64,000 bases of DNA from CBDFLS01 sp965249185. GTDB lineage: Bacteria; Chloroflexota; Dehalococcoidia; Lucifugimonadales; Australimonadaceae. Positions 53,224 to 62,780 of the stretch are shown here, piece by piece. A program made the translations under genes and the position numbers. A model generated the notes under the pieces. It ran no database searches, was not told where the DNA came from, and was given only the letters and a program-made list of their open reading frames with translations. The DNA lies in assembly GCA_965249185.1 (NCBI GenBank), contig CBDFLS010000002.1, forward strand, positions 930,001-994,000, read 5' to 3'. Numbering within the stretch: the first letter of the stretch is position 1; each line of letters starts with the position of its first letter.

Positions 53224-54363
53224 TCATTCATCGGCTATATCGCCATCGATTGCCAACTTCCTGACTGCATTTGTCCCGGTATCCGCTACGTAAATCACGT
53301 CACCGTCAAAGGCAAGGGCATGTGGAAACTGCATTGATTCGCTGCTAAGTAGGTAGGCAATGTGCTGGCCGACAGCATCGAGCACCTGAATCCGAGAGTT
53401 ATTTACTTCGGCGATATAGAGGTTTCCCGAATCGTCGAAAGCGATGCCGGTGGGCGTGCTGAACGATCCCGGGGCTGCCCCTAATGAGCCGAACTGGGAA
53501 AGGAATTGGCCTTCAGGTGTGTACTGCTGAATTCTGTGGTTGCCACGATCCACTACCCAGATGTTTCCTTCGTGGTCAACAGCGATCCCCGTGGGATTAA
53601 TGAGCTGACCCGGTTCAGTGCCACGCTCACCCCAGGTCATCAGAAACTGCCCATCAGCGTCAAATACCTGAACTCGGCTATCGCCCCAATCGGTTACATA
53701 AACTCGATCTTGGCTGTCGACGGTCACCACCATGGCCGACAAAAACTCACCAGGTCCGGTGCCCACCGAGCCCCAGGACCCTAATAGCTCACCATCAGTG
53801 GAAAATTTTTGGACCCTGCTGGTCCCACTTTCAGAAACGTACACGTTGTCTGCATCGTCAATAGCGATCCCGGTTGGATTGCCGAATAGTCCTTGAGCTA
53901 AACCGCCAGTCTCCCCTGGCTGAGAGCTGCCAAATCCGACTCCCTCCACTCCCCATTGGCTCAGTAGTACCCCTTCTGGGGTGAATTTCTGGACACGGTT
54001 TCCACTAAACTCCGTCACATACACGTTGCCCGCCGAATCGATTGCGACTCCGTTAGGGAACGAAAAGCTTATGTCGTCGGAGACATCGAGCCCCCATATC
54101 GCCACCTGGACGACCTCCGGGTATTGAACGTCACTCACGATCGGAGTTGGAGATGTGGTGGGTGTCGAGGTCGGTGAAGGTATCGGCGAGGTCGTAGGTG
54201 TGGCAGGCAGCGTAGGCGTGGGAGATGGCGCCGGTGTTGGTGTTGCTGTGGGCGTGGGTATCTGCAGGAACGTAGGTGTTGGAGTCGGTTCGGCCCCAGC
54301 ACATGCAGTCGCCGTTAGCATTCCCAGGAGAAAACATATGGGAGCAAAGCCCAGGCACTTCAT
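53224..54363 (-). CDS. NHL-repeat beta-propeller lipoprotein
   Basis: A 379-residue lipoprotein. The signal peptide ends in a TATAC lipobox, then a Thr/Pro linker of about 50 residues. The body is six repeats of the NHL type, each like PNGVAIDSAGNVYVTEFSGN followed by RVQKFTPEG. This forms a beta-propeller exposed on the cell surface, usually for binding or scaffolding. It stands alone on the minus strand between an MFS gene and the LicD operon. Confidence 0.88.
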   Translation of the reverse strand: MKCLGFAPICFLLGMLTATACAGAEPTPTPTFLQIPTPTATPTPAPSPTPTLPATPTTSPIPSPTSTPTTSPTPIVSDVQYPEVVQVAIWGLDVSDDISFSFPNGVAIDSAGNVYVTEFSGNRVQKFTPEGVLLSQWGVEGVGFGSSQPGETGGLAQGLFGNPTGIAIDDADNVYVSESGTSRVQKFSTDGELLGSWGSVGTGPGEFLSAMVVTVDSQDRVYVTDWGDSRVQVFDADGQFLMTWGERGTEPGQLINPTGIAVDHEGNIWVVDRGNHRIQQYTPEGQFLSQFGSLGAAPGSFSTPTGIAFDDSGNLYIAEVNNSRIQVLDAVGQHIAYLLSSESMQFPHALAFDGDVIYVADTGTNAVRKLAIDGDIADE

Positions 54364-54551
54364 GGCGACATGCTAGCAAGAAAACTCACCCGGGGTGAAG
54401 TCATTTGCCAAAAGGCCAGGACTGAGAAGTGGGTAATCGGCTCAAGCGGCTGACAGGGCCTCGAGCCCGTGGGGCAGCCAGCGGGCGTTGAGTATTCAGT
54501 TCAGGCATGATCATAGCCCCGCAACAGGCATCGGCGAATTTCGCTAGGCTC

Positions 54552-55460
54552 TTATTCCTGGGACAGGACGAAGATCCTCCCTGAAGAGATCGATGGGTTG
54601 GGACGGTAGACGTACGTCTTACCAGGCGCTAATTCCTCTTCGTACAAGACCTCCTCGCTACCACCGCCCCTGACCACCAGCGCGTACGTGTCCTTGGTAG
54701 GCAGGTAGAAGCGTGCGTACCCCGCCCGATTCGTCTTGTGCCTCCCCCAGCCGACGACCGTAATCTCCGCCTCAGAGATGGGCGCTCCGTTAGCGTCAAG
54801 CACCCTGAGCCTTGCGGTTCGGCGCGGGAATAGGCGCGCGAAGAGGTGTTGGGTCAGCCGCCCTGGGTGCCCGGGCATGGGGCCCGCAGGGATATTGTCG
54901 ACCACATCCTTGCCGTAACCGGTCCGGTTGGGTGTCATCCAGTTCGGACCATATTTGTGGCGCAGGTACTCCTCCGGCGGGTTGGGGACCAAAACCCGCT
55001 CACCAATGAAGTCGATCTCCTTCAGATCGGTGAAGAGCCGCACGGGGAACCGCACGCCGGGAAAGTGAATGATGTGTTGTTTGCGGACCCGCAAGCACAG
55101 CCAATCGATCCTGATGTTGTGCTTCATGAGACCTAACCAAGTCTCGCCGTCGACGCTGCCCCGTTTCACATGGAAGCCACGAGCCCTAAAAGAGTCCGCG
55201 ACCGGCTCAATCATCCGTTTGTCGAACCGGTGAAGCCCCTCGATGCTGCCGATGTCGAGATCATCGTCCCACGGGATCAAGGCGTTGTCCCGGATTGCGC
55301 CGAGGCAAGTGCCTTGCCGGAGAAAGAAGACCACGCCGTGTTCGTCCATAATCTCTTTCGCTTCACGCAAAAGCGTTACCGCGACAGACGCATCCATGGG
55401 CGGCGTGCTCTTTGTCAGCCGGTCCATTGCCGCGTCGAGTTCACTCCCACTCGCGCTCAT
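54552..55460 (-). CDS. LicD-family phosphotransferase-like protein with Ig-like C-terminal domain, paralogue 2
   Basis: A 302-residue protein. FFLRQGTCLGAIRDNALIPW with DDDLDI is the LicD catalytic signature; LVPNPPEEYLRHKYG is the late LicD motif. The tail has RLRVLDANGAPISEAEITVV, GRHKTNRAGYARFYLP and VLYEEELAPGKTYVYR, an Ig-like or regulatory beta-sandwich shared with the 33985-34881 protein. It is the last gene of an operon with a LicC-like nucleotidyltransferase and an aminotransferase, which supports a role in attaching a phospho-amino-alcohol group to surface glycan. Confidence 0.8.
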   Translation of the reverse strand: MSASGSELDAAMDRLTKSTPPMDASVAVTLLREAKEIMDEHGVVFFLRQGTCLGAIRDNALIPWDDDLDIGSIEGLHRFDKRMIEPVADSFRARGFHVKRGSVDGETWLGLMKHNIRIDWLCLRVRKQHIIHFPGVRFPVRLFTDLKEIDFIGERVLVPNPPEEYLRHKYGPNWMTPNRTGYGKDVVDNIPAGPMPGHPGRLTQHLFARLFPRRTARLRVLDANGAPISEAEITVVGWGRHKTNRAGYARFYLPTKDTYALVVRGGGSEEVLYEEELAPGKTYVYRPNPSISSGRIFVLSQE

Positions 55461-55487
55461 ACCTCATCCCTTCGGACGCCAGCTCAG

Positions 55488-56252
55488 TCAGCAGGCCCCT
55501 GGCGTTGACGATCGAATCGTCAGCATAGACATCGCTTCCGCTTTGCGCAGATCGTCCTCCGTGTCCACCTCCGTCCACGATCGATGGCCGGTGCGCAAGA
55601 CGTGAAGCTGAATCGCGCCTCTCGCGATGGCCCGAGCTATCGCAATCTCATAGTAGTGGTCGGTAAGACTACGGTCGACATAGTCACCAATTGTTGGCAT
55701 CAGCTCGTCGCTGAACGCCTGGAAGGAGAACTTGTAGATGTTCACGGTTTTGAGAGCCGACCCATAGTCGAATCCTGCTGGCTGGTCCCGCTTGAGCACC
55801 ATGGCGCTCGCCACGTCCCCATGCGCCAGGATAACCGTCCCGCTCATACCGGGCTCAAATCGGTCCACAACCGCGGTGTTCTCATGCGGGGCCTCGAACA
55901 GGTCTGTCAGGAGACCGGGCTCAAAAATTAGGTCACCTTCCAATAGAAGGACGTTCCCGGTTATCTCCTGGCGAGCCAACCAAAGCGAGTAGATATTGTT
56001 TGTGGAATCGAAAATCTCGTTCTCCACGTAAGTGATGGCGACGTCTCGGAAACGTGCACCAAAGAAGTTCCGCACCTGTGCGGCTCGGTATCCCACGACG
56101 ATGGCGCACTCCCGCACTCCCGCCGCGCAGAGTGCTTCCAGCTGGTACTGCAGAATGGGCTTGCCCTGGACCTCCACGAGACACTTGGGGCAGTGATCGG
56201 TTATAGGACGCAGCCTCGTGCCTTGACCGGCTGCGAGAATGACGGCTTGCAT
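55488..56252 (-). CDS. LicC-like nucleotidyltransferase (CTP:phosphocholine cytidylyltransferase type)
   Basis: A 254-residue sugar-nucleotidyltransferase-fold enzyme. It has QAVILAAGQGTRLRPITDHC, PKCLVEVQGKPIL, the DSTNNIYSLWLARQ motif characteristic of LicC-like cytidylyltransferases, LLLEGDLIFE, and a terminal WTEVDTEDDL. It would make a CDP-activated alcohol (choline, ethanolamine or aminoethylphosphonate type). ATG 56252 is chosen as it begins the fold and lies 8 bp after the aminotransferase stop. LicD follows after 27 bp, so the three genes form one operon. Confidence 0.83.
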   Translation of the reverse strand: MQAVILAAGQGTRLRPITDHCPKCLVEVQGKPILQYQLEALCAAGVRECAIVVGYRAAQVRNFFGARFRDVAITYVENEIFDSTNNIYSLWLARQEITGNVLLLEGDLIFEPGLLTDLFEAPHENTAVVDRFEPGMSGTVILAHGDVASAMVLKRDQPAGFDYGSALKTVNIYKFSFQAFSDELMPTIGDYVDRSLTDHYYEIAIARAIARGAIQLHVLRTGHRSWTEVDTEDDLRKAEAMSMLTIRSSTPGAC

Positions 56253-56260
56253 AATTGGCC

Positions 56261-57361
56261 CTACTTCTTTGCGCCCTCTAGTGCTGGCATATCGCTCGCC
56301 ATAGACAGCAGGATGCGCACGAATTCTTCGTTCTCCTCGGTCGTTCTGGAAGCGATTCTGAAAAATCTGCCGTCCAGGCCTAGCTTCCCCCTGCAGTCGT
56401 TCACCAGCACTCCAAACTCTTGGAACAGACGATTCGTGACCTCGGACCCGGTCAGACTGGGGGAGGTTCTGCACAAGACGTAATTCCCATGGGTCGGATA
56501 GGGTTCCAGGAAAGGCACGCTCCGCAGCCCTTGATAGAGAGCCTGAGTGGCCTGCCTCACGCGCGTGCAGGAGTCGGCGAACTGGGAGGCATAGCTGCCC
56601 AGGTTCTCCAGGAAGAACTGAGCGAGCGAATTGATGCTCCAGATAGGGAGATCGGCCCGTAATCGAGCGACGAACTGTTTGTCCCCAGAGACGGCGTAGC
56701 CCAGGCGCAGGCCCGGCACCCCATATGCCTTTGACATGCTGTTGAGGATCACAAGGTTGGGGAACTCGTGGATCAGGCCCGCCACGCTGAGTTCCAAGTA
56801 GTTTGGGCCGGCGAAACAGAGGAAGGACTCGTCCACCAGGACCATGTCCAGATCGCCGAAGGCCCGGAGCATCCGGACAACCTCTTCCGCTGAGACGAGC
56901 GTCCCGGCGGGATTGTTGGGCCGCACGATCACCACCGAGTTGGCACCAGCCCCCCGTACGTGCGCAATGAACCCTTCCACGTCCAGACTGAAATCCGCCC
57001 CCATCGCATACGTGCTCACCTGCTTGCTCTGAATCTCGGCACGGTTGCGGTACTCGTCAAAGGTAGGGGTGGGTATCGCCAGATGCTCAACGCGTAAGCT
57101 GGTGATGATACTCATGAGTTCACTCGCGCCGTTACCGATGACCAGCTCTTGGTTAGTCAAGCCCAGGGGCTTCGCAGCCAAAGACGATAAGTAGCTGTTG
57201 GTGGATGGGTAAGACGTCACGAGAGTCCGGAGATTTGAGGAAAGCGCTTCGAGGAATTCCTCCGGCGGGAAATAGCGGTTCGTCATGTAGCAGAAGTCCT
57301 GGATATCGAAGTTCCAGAACCCACCGTAGAGTGATGAGATTGCCCGTACGTCTGATCTCAC
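56261..57361 (-). CDS. PLP-dependent aminotransferase, class I/II (HisC/CobD-like)
   Basis: A 366-residue fold-type I enzyme. The start GTG 57361 is preceded by AAGGAGA. It shows YPSTNSYLSSLAAKPLGL, VIGNGASELM, VRPNNPAGTL, VLVDESFLCFAG, and SMSKAYGVPGLRLGYA with the PLP lysine. It resembles histidinol-phosphate aminotransferases and threonine-phosphate decarboxylases. In relatives a LicC-like enzyme is fused or adjacent to such an enzyme for making amino-alcohol or phosphonate headgroups; that is the inferred role here. First gene of the operon with LicC and LicD. Confidence 0.82.
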   Translation of the reverse strand: MRSDVRAISSLYGGFWNFDIQDFCYMTNRYFPPEEFLEALSSNLRTLVTSYPSTNSYLSSLAAKPLGLTNQELVIGNGASELMSIITSLRVEHLAIPTPTFDEYRNRAEIQSKQVSTYAMGADFSLDVEGFIAHVRGAGANSVVIVRPNNPAGTLVSAEEVVRMLRAFGDLDMVLVDESFLCFAGPNYLELSVAGLIHEFPNLVILNSMSKAYGVPGLRLGYAVSGDKQFVARLRADLPIWSINSLAQFFLENLGSYASQFADSCTRVRQATQALYQGLRSVPFLEPYPTHGNYVLCRTSPSLTGSEVTNRLFQEFGVLVNDCRGKLGLDGRFFRIASRTTEENEEFVRILLSMASDMPALEGAKK

Positions 57362-57513
57362 GCATTCTCCTTCTGTCGCAATGTTGCTGATCTGCCGGCC
57401 CACCGAAATCTTTGATGGTGGGCTGCAGGATCTGGGAATCCTCAACCCCTTAACTATCGCTCTGGCCGGTTATTGTCAAATCCCTCTAGTGGTTACAGCC
57501 GATTTGGCGGCCG

Positions 57514-57570
57514 CTCCCCCATCTCCACCGTGAACACGGAGAAGGGGCCCCGTTGAATGGCGGAGCCCCT
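57514..57570. repeat. TCCCCCATCTCC repeat with GC hairpin, copy 3
   Basis: TCCCCCATCTCCACCGTGAA is followed by AAGGGGC...GCCCCTT (57541-57547 and 57564-57570). The layout equals that at 51502-51566 and the core matches 33890-33901. The remainder of 57362-57724 contains no gene. Confidence 0.5.
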
Positions 57571-57724
57571 TCGTTTGCGATTCAATACGGCTGGCCGGGC
57601 ATCCTTCGAGTCTTCCTTGTCTCCACAGGGGAGTCAGATGATCTGGTTGGAGCGGCCTATACCTGATAGACACCCGTAAGAGGGCCTAAGTACGGAGCCC
57701 ATTATCAGATACAATCGGCTCGCC

Positions 57725-59014
57725 ATGTTCAGAGCTCTGCACAACCGAAATTACCGCTGGTTCATGCTCAGCGGCACTTTGGAGCCCGCCGGGTTCATGA
57801 TGCAGCTGTTCACCACGTCCTGGCTGCTGTTGGAACTCACGGACTCCCTCTCTCAGCTCGGGATTATGGTCTTTCTGCAGGGACTGCCCATGCTGGTAGC
57901 CCTGGTCTTCGCTGGCGTGATAGCCGACCGGATGGACCGGCGGAAGCTACTGATCCTCAGCCTGCTCCTGCTGATGGTCAACATGGTCGTGCTAGGGACG
58001 CTTGCCATCACCGATTCAACAGAGGTGTGGCACATCTATGTCGTGGCTGTGGTGTCGGGAGTGGGGCGTGGATTGAATGGTCCCATGCGCATCTCCATGA
58101 TCCCTGGGCTGGTGGATCGGCGGGACCTGATGAACGCGGTTTCGCTGAACTTCATGCTCATTAACGCATCCATGCTCGTCGGGCCTCTGGTGGCCGGCGT
58201 GGTAATCCAGTGGATCGGCATCGGCCAGTCACTCTTCCTCACCGCCGGTTGCTACATGGCGGCCTCTGTAGCACTACAGCCCATTAGGGGCTTGATCGGC
58301 GTCCGTGAAAAGACCAACACCTCGGCGCTACAAGATCTTGTTGAGGGAATTCGGTACATGCGGCATACGCCGGTTATCTTTGCCATCTTGGTCCTAGGCA
58401 GCGCCATCGCCTTCTTCGGGTATCCCTACTTGCAACTCATGCCTGCCTTTGGGCGCGACGTGCTAGAGTTCGGTGCCGCCAATACGAGCCTGCTTACCAC
58501 GGTCATGGCAGCGGGCGCCGTCGCCGGCAACCTGGGACTGGCGTCCTTGGGGGACTCACGCCACAAAATCCAGCTTTACCTGGGCTCAGGCCTCCTCTTC
58601 TGTATTTCCCTACTCCTCTTCACCATCAATCCGTGGATCTGGCTGATGTGGCCCATTCTCTTTCTGGTGGGTATGGGGGGTTTGACGTTCGTGGCCATGG
58701 GCACCACCGTGCTGCAGTTGTTGGTCCCGAAGGTGATGATGGGCCGAGTGATGAGCGTGTGGTATGTTGGCTCATCTTTCGTATCGCTGGGGGCACTTCC
58801 CACCGGGCTGATAGGCGATGCGCTAGGGTTGCGGGTCGCATTCGGCGGTGGGGCGATCATATCTCTGGGCTTCCTCGTGGTCTTCGGGGTGCTGAATTCC
58901 TCTCTTCGGCGTGCCCATATCCAGGAGGACAACGCGGACCGTGATGGACACGATGGAGCCACTCTTGCGCAGCCTAGAGCAGACATGGAGCCGCCGGGGT
59001 GGGAAAACGGGTGA
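57725..59014 (+). CDS. MFS transporter (MFS_3/enterobactin-exporter-like)
   Basis: A 429-residue major facilitator with about 12 membrane helices. FRALHNRNYRWFMLSGTLEP is the usual opening of the group; FAGVIADRMDRRKLLILSLL is the loop motif. A short hydrophilic tail (RRAHIQEDNADRDGHDGA) ends the protein. Related proteins export siderophores, drugs or metabolites; the substrate is unknown. Its stop overlaps a possible 33-codon gene. Confidence 0.85.
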   Translation: MFRALHNRNYRWFMLSGTLEPAGFMMQLFTTSWLLLELTDSLSQLGIMVFLQGLPMLVALVFAGVIADRMDRRKLLILSLLLLMVNMVVLGTLAITDSTEVWHIYVVAVVSGVGRGLNGPMRISMIPGLVDRRDLMNAVSLNFMLINASMLVGPLVAGVVIQWIGIGQSLFLTAGCYMAASVALQPIRGLIGVREKTNTSALQDLVEGIRYMRHTPVIFAILVLGSAIAFFGYPYLQLMPAFGRDVLEFGAANTSLLTTVMAAGAVAGNLGLASLGDSRHKIQLYLGSGLLFCISLLLFTINPWIWLMWPILFLVGMGGLTFVAMGTTVLQLLVPKVMMGRVMSVWYVGSSFVSLGALPTGLIGDALGLRVAFGGGAIISLGFLVVFGVLNSSLRRAHIQEDNADRDGHDGATLAQPRADMEPPGWENG

Positions 59015-59112
59015 AAACAATGGTTCACGAGTCGCACGCCGACGATACGTTCATCAATTTGGTGGCGCTGATCGATACCTGGTTCCGGAGGGCTCCTGAT
59101 CACGGCAAGTAA
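59011..59112 (+). CDS. Possible small protein coupled to the MFS gene (33 aa)
   Basis: A GTG overlapping the MFS stop (GTGA) opens a 33-codon frame, MKTMVHESHADDTFINLVAL then IDTWFRRAPDHGK. The coupling and amphipathic helix are the only evidence. It may be a degraded gene end. Confidence 0.3.
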   Translation: MKTMVHESHADDTFINLVALIDTWFRRAPDHGK

Positions 59113-59149
59113 GGCGCCAGGGCCTCGCTTCGAAGCGTTCCGATAACAT

Positions 59150-59345
59150 TTCCTTCTGGAACGGGCCGAATCGGGAGTTGCTCAGGAACAGATTGAGGCC
59201 CGGATGGCCGCCCCCGTTTCGGAACGGGGCCTAGAAGCCGGTAAGTGCGGCTGTGGGTGAGCCTAGGCCACGAGCAAGGATGACGCCGCGAGCATTCCCG
59301 ACTCCGCCAGCACGGCCTGAAATGCCGCCTTCGGCCCGATGCCCA
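59150..59345. repeat. Dispersed repeat of about 195 bp, copy 2
   Basis: It matches 46735-46930, including AGTTGCTCAGGAACAGATT, CCGCCCCCGTTTCGGA and GTGAGCCTAGGCCA. On the minus strand it encodes KAAFQAVLAESGM near one end. Between them is a GGCCCCGTTCC-type hairpin. The rest of 59113-59454 has no gene. Confidence 0.7.
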
Positions 59346-59454
59346 CGATCACGTCAACGTCCAGGCGCAGCGGAGCATCCGCCATACGCGGATGTACAGG
59401 GTAGCGCCCTGCCTGGGCTATAATGCACTCCACCCCCGCCAGCGGAGCGTCCCC

Positions 59455-62232
59455 ATGCCCGTGCGCGAGCCCAGCCTCTTCGACGCCGTCCCGCAGCAGC
59501 CGCTGCTGATGATCATCGACGGCCACGCCATGGTCTTCCGCGCGTGGTTCGCCCTCCACCAGCAGACCATGACGCTGCGCAGCACCGGCCAGGAGGTGAA
59601 GGGCGTCTACGGCTTCACCAGCATGTTCTTCAAGGCCCTGGCCGACCGCCAGCCCACCCACGTGGCCATCGCCTTCGACACGCCGGAGCCCACCTTCCGC
59701 CACGAGCAGTTCGAGCAGTACAAGGCCCAGCGTCCCGAAGCGCCCCCCGAGTTCCACCAGCAGGTCGAGTTGGTCAAGCGCCTCATGCAGGCCTTCCGCG
59801 TGCCCACCTACGAGCAGCCGGGCTTCGAGGCCGACGACCTCATCGGCTCCCTCTGCACCAAAGCCACCGCGCAGGGCATCGAGACGGTGGTGGTCACCGG
59901 CGACACCGACACCCTGCAGCTCGTCTCGCCCCACGTGCGCGTAGTGCTCCAGCACGGCATCCAGGACATAAAGGTGTACGACGAGCGGGCGGTGCGCGAG
60001 CGCTACAGCGGCCTGGAGCCCCGCCAGCAGCCCGACGTTAAGGCGCTCCAGGGCGACGCCTCCGACAACATTCCCGGCGTGCCGGGCATCGGCGCCAAGG
60101 GGGCCGTGAAGCTCATACTGGAGTTCGGGAGCATCGAGGGCCTCTACGAGCGCCTGGACGAAGTGCAACCGCCCCGGGTCCAGGGCCTGCTGCGCGACAA
60201 CGAGCACGCCGCACGCCAGGGCAAACACCTCACCACCATCGTCACCGACGCTCCGGCGGAGCTGGACCTGGACGCCTCCCGATTCGGCCAGTACAACCGG
60301 GAGGAGGTGCTGGACCTCTTCCGGGAGCTGGAGTTCAACTCGCTGATCGCCCGCATTCCCGTGCCCGCCGATGGCTCGGCGGACGGAGCGGACGGCGCCG
60401 GCGCTTCCGCCATGGTGAGCCCGCCGAGCGCGCCGCCCACGGAGACGACCATCGTGGACACACCGGAGGCGCTGGAGGCCATGCTCACGGAGCTGCGGGC
60501 CGCCTCCGTCCTGGCCTTCGACACCGAGTCGACCTCCACGGACCCGATGCAGGCCGAGCTGGTGGGCCTGTCCTTCGCCGTCACCCCCGGCACGGCTTAC
60601 TACGTCCCAGTGGGCCATCGCTCCGGCACGCAGCTCCCGCTGGAGCAGGTGCTGGAGCAGGTGCGTCCGCTGATGGAGGATCCGGCCATCGCCAAGGTGG
60701 CCCACAACGCCAACTACGACCTGACCCTGCTGGCCAACTACGGCGTCGACCCCATGCGGGTGAAGGTGGGCTTCGACACCATGCTCGCCGCGCACCTGAC
60801 CGGCGACAAGGCAATCGGCCTCAAAGCGCAGGCCTTCCAGCGGCTCCAGGTGGAGATGACCCCCATCACCGAGCTCATCGGCACGGGGCGCAAGCAGATA
60901 ACCTTCGATGCGGTGGAGATCGCCGACGCCGCGCCCTACGCCGCCGCCGACGCCGACATGACGCTGCGGCTCAAGGAGGTGCTGGAGGCGGAGCTCCAGC
61001 AGGCCGGGCTCACGGAGACCTTCGCGAAAGACGAGATGCCCGTGATACCGGTGCTCGTCCAGATGCAGGTCAACGGCATCACGCTGGACGCCGCGATGAT
61101 GCGGAGCATGGGCGCCGAGCTGGGCGAGGAGATCGCCAGGCTGGAGGGCGAGGCCTATAACTCGGTGGCCCACCGTTTCGGGCTCAACTCGCCCAAGCAG
61201 CTCGGCGACCTCCTCTTCACCGAGCTGAAGCTCACCAAGGGCAAGCGCACCCAGACCGGCTACTCCACCGACGCCGCCACGCTGGAGGCGCTCAAAGATG
61301 AGCACCCCGTGGTGCGGCTGGTGCTGGCCTACCGGGAGTTCACCAAGCTCAAGTCCACCTACGTGGACACGCTGCCGGGGCTGGTGAACCCAAAGACCGG
61401 ACGCGTCCACACCAGCTACAACCAGGCGGGCTCCGCCACCGGCCGCGTCTCCAGCAACGACCCCAATCTCCAGAACATCCCCGTGCGCACGGAGCTGGGC
61501 CGCCGGGTGCGGAAGGGGTTTGTGGCCCCCGGGCCCGACTGGCTCCTGCTGGCCGCCGACTACTCCCAGGTGGAGCTGCGCGTGCTGGCCCACCTCTCGC
61601 AGGACCCGGAGCTCATCGCCGCCTTCGAGCGCGACGAGGACATCCACGCCGCCACCGCATCCAGCATCTACGGCGTGGGCATGGACCAGGTGAACGCCGA
61701 TATGCGGCGGTTTGCCAAGGTGCTGAACTTCGGCGTTATCTACGGCCTCAGCGCCTTCGGCATCGCCCAGCAGACGGAGCTGAGCGTGGAGGAGGGCGCG
61801 GCCTTCATCCAGACCTACTTCGGCACCTATCCGCGGGTCCGCGAGTACCTGGACGAGACCATCGCCCGGGCCCGCGAGACGGCGTACGTGGAGACGCTGC
61901 GCGGACGCCGGCGCTACCTGCCCGAGCTGCGCTCCCCCAACATGCACCAGCGCCAGGCGGCCGAGCGCATGGCGGTGAACGCGCCCGTCCAGGGCACGGC
62001 CGCCGAGATCATCAAGACGGCCATGGTCGAGATCCAGACCCGGATGAACGCCGCTCGGATGCGCTCCAAGATGCTCCTGCAGGTCCACGACGAGCTGATC
62101 TTCGAGTCGCCCAAGGAGGAGCTGCAGGCGCTCAAGGCGCTGGTGCTGGAGGTCATGCCCCACGCCATGGAGCTGGTGGTGCCGCTGAAGGTGGATGTGA
62201 AGACCGGCTCCACCTGGGGCGATATGGAATAG
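59455..62232 (+). CDS. polA: DNA polymerase I
   Basis: A 925-residue three-domain polymerase for repair and Okazaki-fragment processing. The 5' nuclease domain has MIIDGHAMVFRAWF, FEADDLIG and VVTGDTDTLQLV. The 3'-5' exonuclease domain keeps the catalytic FDTES (D356, E358), which many polymerases of this family have lost. The polymerase domain has SATGRVSSNDPNLQNIP, AADYSQVELRVLAH (D702), RRFAKVLNFGVIYGLS and VHDELIFE (D879). ATG 59455 starts shortly before the nuclease fold; the open frame before it is not conserved-looking. Confidence 0.96.
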   Translation: MPVREPSLFDAVPQQPLLMIIDGHAMVFRAWFALHQQTMTLRSTGQEVKGVYGFTSMFFKALADRQPTHVAIAFDTPEPTFRHEQFEQYKAQRPEAPPEFHQQVELVKRLMQAFRVPTYEQPGFEADDLIGSLCTKATAQGIETVVVTGDTDTLQLVSPHVRVVLQHGIQDIKVYDERAVRERYSGLEPRQQPDVKALQGDASDNIPGVPGIGAKGAVKLILEFGSIEGLYERLDEVQPPRVQGLLRDNEHAARQGKHLTTIVTDAPAELDLDASRFGQYNREEVLDLFRELEFNSLIARIPVPADGSADGADGAGASAMVSPPSAPPTETTIVDTPEALEAMLTELRAASVLAFDTESTSTDPMQAELVGLSFAVTPGTAYYVPVGHRSGTQLPLEQVLEQVRPLMEDPAIAKVAHNANYDLTLLANYGVDPMRVKVGFDTMLAAHLTGDKAIGLKAQAFQRLQVEMTPITELIGTGRKQITFDAVEIADAAPYAAADADMTLRLKEVLEAELQQAGLTETFAKDEMPVIPVLVQMQVNGITLDAAMMRSMGAELGEEIARLEGEAYNSVAHRFGLNSPKQLGDLLFTELKLTKGKRTQTGYSTDAATLEALKDEHPVVRLVLAYREFTKLKSTYVDTLPGLVNPKTGRVHTSYNQAGSATGRVSSNDPNLQNIPVRTELGRRVRKGFVAPGPDWLLLAADYSQVELRVLAHLSQDPELIAAFERDEDIHAATASSIYGVGMDQVNADMRRFAKVLNFGVIYGLSAFGIAQQTELSVEEGAAFIQTYFGTYPRVREYLDETIARARETAYVETLRGRRRYLPELRSPNMHQRQAAERMAVNAPVQGTAAEIIKTAMVEIQTRMNAARMRSKMLLQVHDELIFESPKEELQALKALVLEVMPHAMELVVPLKVDVKTGSTWGDME

Positions 62233-62517
62233 CCAGGGCTCAGCCGTGCTAGCCCTCCGTCCGCCGGAGTCCTCCGTTCCGACGGCCCGCCCCGGTCGGG
62301 CCGGGGAGTCCCGCCGCCGGGACGGTCGGGCCGGACCGATCCCGTCGGGGGATCCAGCTGGGTGCGACCCTGCACCCATAAGCGGGTCCCGCGCCTGGGT
62401 CCCCTCACCAACGCCCACAAGTCCACGCCGGGGCGCTCCCGCTTCCCTCGCCCTCCCCTCCGTCTTCGCTCAGGGCGCGCGGCATCATAGCCTGCGCCTC
62501 AATTTTGCACCGCTTCT
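62233..62517. repeat. GC-rich intergenic repeats after polA
   Basis: TAGCCCTCCGTCCGCCGGAG at about 62250 recurs at about 62621. Between them are GTCGGGCCGGGGAGTCC and CCGGGACGGTCGGGCCGG palindromes and GGGTGCGACCCTGCACCC, which resembles 50272-50290. No gene is seen in 62233-62780. Confidence 0.55.
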
Positions 62518-62580
62518 CCCTTCGACAGGCTCACCATGAGCGGAGATATGAAGCCGCTCACCCTGAGGCTCTCGAAGGGG
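62518..62580. repeat. PEPVEG-type palindromic repeat, full copy
   Basis: CCCTTCGACAGGCTC pairs with GAGGCTCTCGAAGGGG, with an inner TGAGCGG/CCGCTCA stem. It is the intact form of the half element found inside the IS1380 transposase gene at 43613. Confidence 0.75.
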
Positions 62581-62780
62581 CACCCTGTCCGATGATGCTT
62601 CGCTCATCGAGACTCTCGATAGCCCTCCGTCCGCCGGAGTCCGGTCGAGCCGGACCAATGGAATCGGGGCGTATCGGAGAGCCAAGTTTACCCTTGAGCG
62701 CGGCGAAGCGATAAACTCCGCGAAGGACCTCCACGACAATTGCCCGGCGTGGGTGCCCGGCACGGGTGGCACAAGGAGCG

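Noticed and set aside
57514..57530. CCCCCATCTCCACC resembling a tRNA 3' end with CCA
   Set aside because: No cloverleaf, anticodon arm or matching acceptor 5' strand at tRNA distance is present at any of the three copies.
59263..62418. A 1051-codon open frame antisense to polA
   Set aside because: High GC and third-position bias produce long antisense frames; the composition is low-complexity Gly/Val/His and no motif is present. polA on the other strand is unmistakable.
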